A stretch of DNA of 5,143 nt from a bacterium (GTDB lineage Bacteria > Bdellovibrionota > FAC87 > UBA2466), in NCBI GenBank assembly GCA_022842225.1, contig JALHPX010000257.1:1-5143 (forward strand). The letters are read 5' to 3'. Below, one piece after another: positions 1 through 5,143 of the stretch; the stretch's first letter is position 1, and each line of letters opens with the position of its first letter. Below the pieces are notes generated by a model. The model did no database searches. It saw only the letters and a list, made by a program, of their open reading frames with translations, and was not told the origin of the DNA. Position numbers and translations under genes: made by a program.

Positions 1-89
1 TCGGTCTCCCCAGACCTCTTGCCGTAGAAATCCTTATCCTTTTGGCTAAATCGTTTGTCAGCACACGTTGCGTTAACTACTTTCCACTT

Positions 90-809
90 ATGACGCTGAG
101 CTCTCAAAATCTCGTTTTGCGTAGTCACCTGGAGAACCTTATCAATCAAGCATTCCCGGTCGACGAGGGGTGTTGTGGGTGGAGACTAAATACTAGCTCT
201 CCGACCGAAATCTCTCTTACCGCAGGAGAGCCTTCTGCAGAGTCCTCGGTCGCCTTCTCGGTTGCGACACCCCTTGCGTTCTTAGATCGCGTGGCAGGGG
301 AACTGACCTTGTATTTCCGCAAGCCCACTCTCGATGGACAGGTGAGCAAGCTAAGCGACTTAGCTGCACAAATGTCTTGTTTGCTCGCATGCAAAAACCT
401 CGAAGCGGCCGTGCTGTTAGACATTGAAGTCGCCAATCAAAAAGCCGCGCACGCGGACTTTAATTGGTATGGGATCTACAGAGTGGAGGGCAGCGACTTG
501 CTTCTTACGAGCTTTCGCGGTGCACCCTCGCCGCACATCAAAATACCGACGGATGCTGGAATTTGTGGCGCCGCAGTGCGAGAGAATCGCACGCTGAATA
601 TCGACGATGTCGGCGCAGATCCGCGCTACCTTTCTTGCAGCTTAGAAACGAAATCGGAACTTGTTGTTCCTATTCGAGATTCCGCCGGACACGCGATTGC
701 CGAAATTGATATTGATGCGCATAAGCTCTCGGCCTTCTCACCTGAGCTGGTGGCGCTTGTCGAAGGCTTCGCTGGGAGATTGATGCCGCTGGTGGTAAAA
801 TTACAGTAG
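90..809 (+). CDS. GAF-domain protein, fRMsr (YebR)-like
   Basis: The product is 239 residues from the ATG at 90. Residues about 105-235 form a GAF domain: NWYGIY at 125-130, a GICG motif with Cys159, YLSC with Cys183, then KSE (Glu190) and EIDID (Asp207, Asp209). This pattern and the 24-residue Cys-to-Cys spacing resemble free methionine-(R)-sulfoxide reductases, whose GAF pocket reduces free Met-R-sulfoxide. The first of the three cysteines known in E. coli YebR is here a His (149). Residues about 20-95 look like a second, eroded GAF domain (GELTLYF near 70-76). It could therefore be a reductase or a redox/ligand sensor; GAF is firm, activity is not. The start is uncertain: there is no clear Shine-Dalgarno sequence, a TTG at 42 is in frame, and the frame stays open to the left edge. 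The CheD-like gene follows after 38 bp and is probably co-transcribed. Confidence 0.8.
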   Translation: MTLSSQNLVLRSHLENLINQAFPVDEGCCGWRLNTSSPTEISLTAGEPSAESSVAFSVATPLAFLDRVAGELTLYFRKPTLDGQVSKLSDLAAQMSCLLACKNLEAAVLLDIEVANQKAAHADFNWYGIYRVEGSDLLLTSFRGAPSPHIKIPTDAGICGAAVRENRTLNIDDVGADPRYLSCSLETKSELVVPIRDSAGHAIAEIDIDAHKLSAFSPELVALVEGFAGRLMPLVVKLQ

Positions 810-847
810 CTCTCCTCGCTGTACGAATCTAAAAAATTGGACATCTT

Positions 848-1747
848 ATGCTGCGCACCCGCATTCCGACCCAAACGGCTGGTGTTTACATCTACCGCGC
901 CAAAAAGCAGGTATGGATCGACGAGGTCAATCGCGAACTCGTCATTGTCCTTTGCTGCGCTTCACAGAATCTCTGCGGCGTAATTATTTATCCCAATGCC
1001 TTTGTAGTCAGCGAGCTGTTTGAACTTTTGGGATCGCTCAAACAGAAATTCTGCGACGAACTAAAAATTCCGTCCGACCAGATAACCGCAAAAATTTTTG
1101 GTTGCAGCGCCGGGCAGACCAATGCGCTTTTTGCCGCTCAAATGTGGTTAACCGACCAAGGATTTCAAATTGGCGGAATGGACACCGGAAGAAATGTCAC
1201 CCGGAGCTTGGTCATTGATTGCGCCACCGCTAAAGTAGGCGTGCGCTTTGCCGACGTAGAAAACGACTTCGGCGCGGGGTTTCTGCCCGCAGGAACGGCA
1301 GCACAGCGAGTCCCTCGCCATACCACCCCCGGCCACGCCATTCTCGTTACCAGTAACCGCTCTTTTGCGCTGCTGGGAAAACAAGCGCTGGAAAGCCAAA
1401 CAAACTGGAAAGTCGAAAAAGTTTCGACGAAGGAATTTTTGGCCGCCGCCAAGAAGAGCAAAGCTACTTGGCTAGCCGCTGCCACTGCCATTGTGGTCTT
1501 TGAAGACGTGCTCGATGCGCCAAAGCTTGCGCCGGCAATTGTGGCCCTGCGCAAGAAAACTCCGCACTCCGTTTGGATGTGGGCGGTCTCCGACGGCGCG
1601 GAAGTACCCTTGCCGATGGATGCGGTGCAGTTGCCTTCCGCCGATAAACCGGGATTTTTCCTCGAACAAGTAAACCGCTTGATCACAGCTCCCAAACCTC
1701 CGATGGGAACCGTGCACGAACTTCCGAAGAAACGTCGTGTGCGCTAG
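848..1747 (+). CDS. CheD-like protein with C-terminal receiver-like domain
   Basis: The product is 299 residues, about twice the length of an ordinary CheD. CheD deamidates glutamines of chemoreceptors and binds CheC. Residues about 28-136 follow the CheD pattern: VIV strand (32-34), AKIFG (81-85), a helix, then DTGRNVTRS (112-120) and AKVGVRF (128-134), matching the CheD ending with its Gly/Asn/Arg-Ser motif. Aligned without gaps to CheD from memory, the catalytic Cys falls on Asn41 and the catalytic His on Phe58, so deamidase activity is doubtful; Cys36, Cys37 and Cys43 lie nearby. Residues about 162-280 resemble a degenerate receiver: strand ILVTSN (165-170) lacks the acidic pair, Glu219 sits where the phospho-Asp would be, and KP (267-268) remains. 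The tail is basic (KKRRVR). A weak GGA lies 6 bases before the ATG. The CheD relation is moderately sure; the receiver assignment is an inference. Confidence 0.72.
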   Translation: MLRTRIPTQTAGVYIYRAKKQVWIDEVNRELVIVLCCASQNLCGVIIYPNAFVVSELFELLGSLKQKFCDELKIPSDQITAKIFGCSAGQTNALFAAQMWLTDQGFQIGGMDTGRNVTRSLVIDCATAKVGVRFADVENDFGAGFLPAGTAAQRVPRHTTPGHAILVTSNRSFALLGKQALESQTNWKVEKVSTKEFLAAAKKSKATWLAAATAIVVFEDVLDAPKLAPAIVALRKKTPHSVWMWAVSDGAEVPLPMDAVQLPSADKPGFFLEQVNRLITAPKPPMGTVHELPKKRRVR

Positions 1748-2883
1748 ATCGATTTCTGCCTTGGTGCCGTGGGCAGAGCGAGCTTGATAGCCACCTGCTT
1801 TTTTACCGCACCTCGAGCAAAATGCAGCGTAATGGTATCTCCCACCTTTTTTTCAAAAACGTAATCAAACAAATCCCGCTCCGTAACCACATCGCGATCG
1901 TCGACTTTGAAGATCACATCTCCGCCGATTGGAAACGGCCGGAAACCCAATAGCAGCTGCTTGTTGGCTCGACGAAAACCCGCCTTGGCGGCCAAGCCCT
2001 TTGGATCGAGCGCGAGCACCATCACCCCATGCGGAGCCGCCACTCCCAGCTGCGCCAAAAGCGGCTGAGGAATGCGATACACATCCATACCCAAATCCGG
2101 ACGCAGTACCTTGCCGTAGGCAATTAACTGCTCGACGACCATCTTCACTGTCTTCACGGAAATCGCGAAACCAATGCCGTGACTACCGCCACTGCGAGAA
2201 ATGATTTGGCTGTTGATACCAATGAGTCGGCCTTGGCTGTCTAAGAGCGGCCCGCCTGAGTTACCTGGATTGATCGCAGCATCGGTTTGGATGATGTCTT
2301 TGATCAAGCGGTCGGTCTGTGTACGAATCACGCGCTCAATGGAGCTGACGATGCCCGTCGTGAGAGAACCACCCAGACCAAAGGGATTGCCAATCGCCAG
2401 AACTTTTTGACCCACCGCCAATTTCTCCGGATCCGCAAACGCCAGCGCTGGATAAGTCTTTCCTGGCACTTTCGCCACCCGGATGACGGCCAAATCGGAA
2501 TCTGGATCTGTTCCCACAACCTCGGCGGAAACGGTTGTTTTATCCGAAAAAGTCACCTCCACAGCGTTGGCGTTGCCCACCACGTGATCGTTTGTGACGA
2601 TGTAGCCATCGTTTCGGATCAAGGCCCCCGAACCGCTCCCTTGTTGCGGAATGACATCAAAAAAGAAATCTTGTCTCAGAGTCGTGGTGGTGATGTTGAC
2701 CACCGCCGGATGGGCTTTTTTGTAAACTTCGACGTTATTTTGCTCGTCCGGCAGGAGCTCGGCGCCCGCCGTGCCGCTCATAGCATAGAGGATCAGCCAA
2801 AGGCCGACCCCGAACGCTTTCGAAAATAGAACGACTGAGTAATTGACTGTGTATTTGTTTCCTGTCCGCATAGTGGGAGCCAT
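1744..2883 (-). CDS. HtrA/Deg family serine protease, single PDZ
   Basis: A secreted or periplasmic S1C-family protease that degrades misfolded envelope proteins. The 379-residue product has a basic N-terminus, a hydrophobic stretch (about 17-36) and an AGA signal-peptidase-like site ending at Ala41. The trypsin-like domain (about 50-255) carries the full triad: His100 in TNDHVV, Asp130 in DSDLAV and Ser209 in GNSGGP, with the oxyanion region intact. One PDZ domain follows (about 260-370); DegP and DegQ have two, while DegS and plant or cyanobacterial Deg/Hho proteins have one. A stretch between AGF (301-303) and GGDVI (320-324) is longer than in DegP and recalls the plant Deg1 type. The start may instead be the second ATG (complement of 2869-2871, Met5); neither has a good ribosome binding site. 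It is divergent from icd, and its stop overlaps that of the CheD-like gene. The exact Deg subtype is open, so no symbol is given. Confidence 0.95.
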   Translation of the reverse strand: MAPTMRTGNKYTVNYSVVLFSKAFGVGLWLILYAMSGTAGAELLPDEQNNVEVYKKAHPAVVNITTTTLRQDFFFDVIPQQGSGSGALIRNDGYIVTNDHVVGNANAVEVTFSDKTTVSAEVVGTDPDSDLAVIRVAKVPGKTYPALAFADPEKLAVGQKVLAIGNPFGLGGSLTTGIVSSIERVIRTQTDRLIKDIIQTDAAINPGNSGGPLLDSQGRLIGINSQIISRSGGSHGIGFAISVKTVKMVVEQLIAYGKVLRPDLGMDVYRIPQPLLAQLGVAAPHGVMVLALDPKGLAAKAGFRRANKQLLLGFRPFPIGGDVIFKVDDRDVVTERDLFDYVFEKKVGDTITLHFARGAVKKQVAIKLALPTAPRQKSI

Positions 2884-2911
2884 TATGAAATCGACCTAGT
2901 TTGATTGACAA
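2882..2911 (-). promoter_or_regulatory. Putative promoter of the HtrA-like protease gene
   Basis: Read on the - strand, TTGTCA (2911-2906) matches the sigma70 -35 consensus at five of six bases. After 18 bases, CATAAT (2887-2882) matches the -10 consensus at five of six. The -10 box runs into the first possible ATG of the protease gene, so a transcript from here would begin only a few bases before the second ATG (Met5). This is sequence match only; a promoter further upstream, inside the icd 5' region, is possible. Confidence 0.4.
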
Positions 2912-2932
2912 GGCTCAAAAGCCCGCAATAAT
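2905..2932 (+). promoter_or_regulatory. Putative sigma70-type promoter of icd-mdh
   Basis: TTGACA at 2905-2910 is a perfect -35 box. After a 16-base spacer, AATAAT at 2927-2932 matches the -10 consensus at five of six bases. Transcription would start near 2939-2940, giving a leader of about 20 bases that contains the icd ribosome binding site. It is the only convincing promoter in the 77 bp between the divergent genes and would drive icd and mdh together. Confidence 0.65.
2912..2923. repeat. Short inverted repeat in the icd promoter spacer
   Basis: GGCT and AGCC arms of 4 bp surround CAAA. The repeat sits between the -35 and -10 boxes of the putative icd promoter and directly abuts the next inverted repeat. 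It is short enough to be chance; it is listed because of its position. Confidence 0.3.
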
Positions 2933-2939
2933 TTTGCGG
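2923..2939. repeat. Inverted repeat over the icd -10 box, possible operator
   Basis: Perfect 6 bp arms CCGCAA (2923-2928) and TTGCGG (2934-2939) flank a 5-base AT centre. The 17-base symmetric site covers the putative -10 element and reaches the predicted transcription start, where a dimeric repressor would block polymerase. The symmetry is seen directly; the operator role is inferred and no regulator family is recognised. Confidence 0.4.
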
Positions 2940-2950
2940 AACGTTATTTT

Positions 2951-2954
2951 GAGG
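2951..2954 (+). promoter_or_regulatory. Ribosome binding site that fixes the icd start
   Basis: GAGG lies 6 bases before the ATG at 2961. It decides for this start over an in-frame TTG at 2901, which would add 20 residues not typical of the family and would lie upstream of the predicted promoter -10 box. Confidence 0.75.
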
Positions 2955-2960
2955 TTTCCC

Positions 2961-4184
2961 ATGTCCACATCCGGCGAAAAAATCACCTATAGCAAAGATG
3001 GAAAGATTCAAATTCCTGACCATCCCATCATCCCGTTCATCGAAGGCGATGGCACTGGACCCGATATCTGGAAAGCCTCCCAAAAGGTTTTTGATGCAGC
3101 GGTAAAAAAGGCCTACGGCGGCAAAAAATCCGTCGTCTGGAAAGAAGTCATGGCGGGCGAAAAGTCGTTTAAAGAAAACGGCAGCTGGTTGCCAGACGAG
3201 ACGCTCGACATCATCAAATCGCACTACGTCGCTATCAAGGGCCCGTTAGCCACACCCGTTGGCGGCGGTATTCGCTCACTCAACGTGGCGCTTCGCAAAT
3301 TGCTCGACCTCTACTCCTGCGTCCGACCGGTGCGGTATTTCGATGGCGTTCCTAGCCCAATGAAGGAACCACAAAAAGTCGACATGGTGATCTTTCGCGA
3401 AAATACCGAGGATGTTTACGCCGGTATCGAGTGGAAGAGTGAATCGCCAGAAGTAAAAAAAGTTATCGATTTCCTTAATTCCAACATGGGCACCAAGATT
3501 CGCCCGGATTCGGGTTTAGGCATTAAGCCTATGAGCCCCTTTGGTTCCAAGCGCCTCGTGAAGATGGCGATGGAGTACGCCATTGATCATAAGCGCAGCA
3601 GTCTGACGCTGGTGCATAAAGGCAACATCATGAAATTCACCGAAGGTGCGTTCCGTGATTGGGGTTACGAAGTTTGCAAAGAGCACTTTGCTGGCGTGCA
3701 AATAACTGAAAATGACGTATTTGAAAGCCACGGCGGCAAAGCGCCTGCCGGCAAAATCGTCGTGAAAGATCGCATTGCGGACAGCATGTTCCAACAGGCC
3801 CTATTGCGTCCGGAAGAGTACGCAGTACTCGCGCTGCCAAACCTAAACGGCGATTACATTAGCGACGCTTTAAGCGCCCAAGTCGGCGGCCTGGGTATTA
3901 GCCCCGGAGCGAATATCGGCGATCAACACGCCGTGTTCGAAGCGACTCACGGCACTGCCCCAAAATATGCCGGCCAAGACAAAGTAAATCCTGGCTCCGT
4001 CATCCTAAGCGGTGCGATGATGTTCGAACACTTAGGCTGGCAAGAAGTCGCCGACAGTATGGTGCGCGGCTTGGAAAAAGCCATTGCGGGCAAAGCGGTC
4101 ACTTACGATTTTGCGCGGCAAATGCCGGGTGCAAAAGAAGTGAAATGCTCTGAATTCGCTTCAATCATTATTAGCAATTTATAA
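2961..4184 (+). CDS. icd: NADP-dependent isocitrate dehydrogenase
   Basis: Oxidatively decarboxylates isocitrate to 2-oxoglutarate with NADP+ and Mg2+ or Mn2+, as a cytoplasmic homodimer in the TCA cycle. The 407-residue product follows E. coli Icd along its whole length. Substrate-site residues are present: Ser106 and Asn108 in GGGIRSLNVALR, Arg112, Arg122, Arg146, Tyr153 and Lys220 (VHKGNIMK), with metal-binding Asp298 and Asp302 in LNGDYISDAL. NADP preference is read from Lys335-Tyr336 (HGTAPKYAG) and Tyr382/Arg386 (VTYDFAR), the equivalents of E. coli Lys344, Tyr345, Tyr391 and Arg395. Ser106 corresponds to the serine phosphorylated by AceK in E. coli; it is also needed for substrate binding, so its presence alone does not show such control. 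The gene has its own promoter, is divergent from the protease gene, and is followed by mdh after 21 bp. Confidence 0.97.
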   Translation: MSTSGEKITYSKDGKIQIPDHPIIPFIEGDGTGPDIWKASQKVFDAAVKKAYGGKKSVVWKEVMAGEKSFKENGSWLPDETLDIIKSHYVAIKGPLATPVGGGIRSLNVALRKLLDLYSCVRPVRYFDGVPSPMKEPQKVDMVIFRENTEDVYAGIEWKSESPEVKKVIDFLNSNMGTKIRPDSGLGIKPMSPFGSKRLVKMAMEYAIDHKRSSLTLVHKGNIMKFTEGAFRDWGYEVCKEHFAGVQITENDVFESHGGKAPAGKIVVKDRIADSMFQQALLRPEEYAVLALPNLNGDYISDALSAQVGGLGISPGANIGDQHAVFEATHGTAPKYAGQDKVNPGSVILSGAMMFEHLGWQEVADSMVRGLEKAIAGKAVTYDFARQMPGAKEVKCSEFASIIISNL

Positions 4185-4195
4185 CGCAACTAAAG

Positions 4196-4199
4196 AAGG
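4196..4199 (+). promoter_or_regulatory. Ribosome binding site of mdh
   Basis: AAGG (within GAAGG) ends 6 bases before the mdh ATG at 4206 and supports that start. It lies in the 21 bp gap after icd, which holds no terminator, so icd and mdh are most simply read from one transcript. Confidence 0.65.
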
Positions 4200-4205
4200 T
4201 ACCTC

Positions 4206-5135
4206 ATGAAACGACCCAAGATTTCAATCATCGGTGCGGGCAACGTAGGCGCAACTGCGGCCCACTGGATTGCCACGAAAGAACTCGGCGATGTCGTCCT
4301 CGTCGATCTCAATGAGGGAACGGCCAAAGGCAAGGCACTCGACTTGCTTGAGTGCGGACCTGTCGAGCGTTTTGATTTGCGTATCACTGGCACAGGCGAT
4401 TACACAGACACCGCCAATTCCGATGTCGTCGTCATTACGGCCGGGATTCCGCGTAAGCCCGGCATGAGCCGTGATGACCTTCTAAAGACCAACGCCAAGA
4501 TCGTCGGCGAAGTGACCGAGAAAGTAGCGAAGCATTCGCCCAACTCGATTTTAATCGTCGTATCCAATCCCTTAGATGCGATGGCTTACGTCGCTAAGAA
4601 GGTCAGCGGCTTTCCAAGAGAGCGCGTAATTGGAATGGCAGGCGTGCTCGACTCCGCCCGGTTCCGCACCTTTGTGGCAGAAGCCGCAGGCGTGTCAGTC
4701 GAAGACGTGCATGGCTTTGTATATGGCGGCCACGGCGACACCATGGTGCCTCTTGCCCGTTACTGCTCGATCTCCGGCGTACCGCTTGAGAAATTCCTGC
4801 CCAAGGAAAAAATCGATCAAATCGTCGATCGCGCACGCAATGGCGGAGCGGAGATCGTGAACCTGTTGAAAACCGGTTCTGCCTTTTACGCGCCCGCTTC
4901 TTCTTCCGTCGATATGGTGGAAGCGATTGTGAAAGACAAAAAACGTATTCTTCCCTGCGCTGTGCATCTCCAAGGCGAGTACGGAATTAAGAATCTTTTT
5001 GTCGGTGTCCTTGCTCAATTGGGCTCTAAAGGCGTCGAAAAAGTTATCAACATTGATCTGAACTCCGAAGAGACGGCCATGCTGAAGAAGTCTGCCGACG
5101 CAGTCCAAAGTCTCGTCGACGTGCTGGAGGCATAA
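4206..5135 (+). CDS. mdh: NAD-dependent malate dehydrogenase, LDH-like type
   Basis: Interconverts malate and oxaloacetate in the TCA cycle, probably as a cytoplasmic tetramer of the lactate-dehydrogenase-like class. The 309-residue product is complete. A Rossmann fold begins with GAGNVG (10-15), and Asp34 at the end of the second strand indicates NAD rather than NADP. The mobile loop IPRKPGMSR (81-89) carries Arg83, the residue that selects malate over lactate (lactate dehydrogenases have Gln there), plus Arg89. Asn121, Asp149 and Arg152 (LDSARFR), and catalytic His176 (GGHGD) complete the active site. Its ATG has a good ribosome binding site 21 bp after icd, which suggests an operon. Distinction from E. 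coli-type Mdh rests on the overall LDH-like motif set and length. Confidence 0.96.
   Translation: MKRPKISIIGAGNVGATAAHWIATKELGDVVLVDLNEGTAKGKALDLLECGPVERFDLRITGTGDYTDTANSDVVVITAGIPRKPGMSRDDLLKTNAKIVGEVTEKVAKHSPNSILIVVSNPLDAMAYVAKKVSGFPRERVIGMAGVLDSARFRTFVAEAAGVSVEDVHGFVYGGHGDTMVPLARYCSISGVPLEKFLPKEKIDQIVDRARNGGAEIVNLLKTGSAFYAPASSSVDMVEAIVKDKKRILPCAVHLQGEYGIKNLFVGVLAQLGSKGVEKVINIDLNSEETAMLKKSADAVQSLVDVLEA
5126..5130 (+). promoter_or_regulatory. Strong ribosome binding site for a gene beyond the window
   Basis: GGAGG occurs within the last mdh codons. It is 5 bases before a TTG at 5136 and 11 bases before a possible ATG at 5142 if the next base is G. This suggests tightly coupled translation of a third operon gene. 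Confidence 0.5.
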
Positions 5136-5143
5136 TTGAAAAT
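5136..5143 (+). CDS. Possible 5' end of the next operon gene (sucC-like?)
   Basis: Eight bases remain after the mdh stop. A TTG start directly after the mdh TAA, with GGAGG 5 bases upstream, would encode Met-Lys followed by Ile or Met. Succinyl-CoA synthetase beta subunits commonly begin Met-Lys-Ile and often follow mdh in other bacteria. Identification from two codons is only a guess from context. Confidence 0.25.

Noticed and set aside
3..16. Perfect inverted repeat GGTCT-CCCC-AGACC at the left edge
   Set aside because: Only 5 bp arms and no T-run on either side, so it is not a convincing terminator; too close to the edge to interpret.
1..27. Possible C-terminal tail of an upstream gene ending at the TAG at 25-27
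   Set aside because: Eight codons only, with nothing recognisable, and the overlapping frame of the GAF gene is also open here.
55..83. TTGTCA and TACTTT at 17-base spacing as a promoter for the GAF gene
   Set aside because: The -10 match is only three of six bases, and the start would fall almost on the ATG.
1165..1695. Long open frame on the - strand across the CheD-like gene
   Set aside because: It mirrors the coding frame of the + strand gene, has low-complexity Ala/Ser composition and no ribosome binding site.
1756..1805. CTGCC/GGCAG hairpin followed by a T-run after the CheD-like gene
   Set aside because: The arms are short with an 11-base loop, and the T-run lies more than 20 bases beyond the stem, so it does not fit an intrinsic terminator.
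2287..2829. Long open frame on the + strand across the protease gene
   Set aside because: It is antisense to a clearly coding protease with an intact triad, and its translation shows no recognisable family.
2901..2960. In-frame TTG giving icd 20 extra N-terminal residues
   Set aside because: No ribosome binding site at suitable distance, it lies inside the predicted promoter, and the ATG at 2961 has GAGG six bases upstream and a family-like N-terminus.
4197..4204. AGGTACCT palindrome overlapping the mdh ribosome binding site
   Set aside because: An 8 bp palindrome is readily produced by chance; no further symmetry or pairing partner is seen.
4695..5108. Long open frame on the - strand across mdh
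   Set aside because: The + strand frame encodes complete malate dehydrogenase motifs, and the antisense product is unrecognisable.

Overview
The window is a bacterial chromosomal segment of moderate GC content (about half by eye). It is densely coded, with five recognisable genes and only short gaps. The core genes are an E. coli-type NADP isocitrate dehydrogenase followed at once by a lactate-dehydrogenase-like malate dehydrogenase. A Shine-Dalgarno sequence inside the end of the malate dehydrogenase gene points to a third gene that begins at the right edge. Icd next to LDH-type Mdh (commonly followed by sucC/sucD), occasional TTG starts and weak ribosome binding sites fit a non-model Gram-negative lineage such as Verrucomicrobiota or Acidobacteriota. 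This placement is an inference; nothing in the window fixes the phylum.

Layout. From the left, two + strand genes lie 38 bp apart. The first (90-809, frame open to the left edge) encodes a protein with a C-terminal GAF domain closest to free methionine-(R)-sulfoxide reductases; it keeps two of that family's three cysteines. The second (848-1747) is a CheD-like protein whose catalytic Cys and His appear to be replaced, with an extra C-terminal domain resembling a receiver that has lost its phosphorylation residues. This pair is the least ordinary part of the window. It runs tail to tail into a - strand gene (1744-2883) for a secreted, single-PDZ HtrA/Deg serine protease. The two stop codons share one CTAG.

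Between the protease gene and icd lies a compact divergent control region of 77 bp. It holds a very good sigma70-type promoter for icd, a weaker one for the protease whose -35 box overlaps the icd -35 on the other strand, and two small inverted repeats in the icd spacer and -10 region. icd (2961-4184) and mdh (4206-5135) are 21 bp apart and are probably one operon.

How they work together. icd and mdh supply two oxidative TCA-cycle steps, producing NADPH and NADH respectively by their cofactor-binding residues. The protease handles envelope protein quality control, and its link to the TCA genes is probably only the shared promoter region. The GAF and CheD-like genes may form a small sensory or regulatory module, but no partner (Che proteins, receptor or kinase) is visible here. 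No tRNA, rRNA, CRISPR array, insertion sequence or convincing intrinsic terminator was found.
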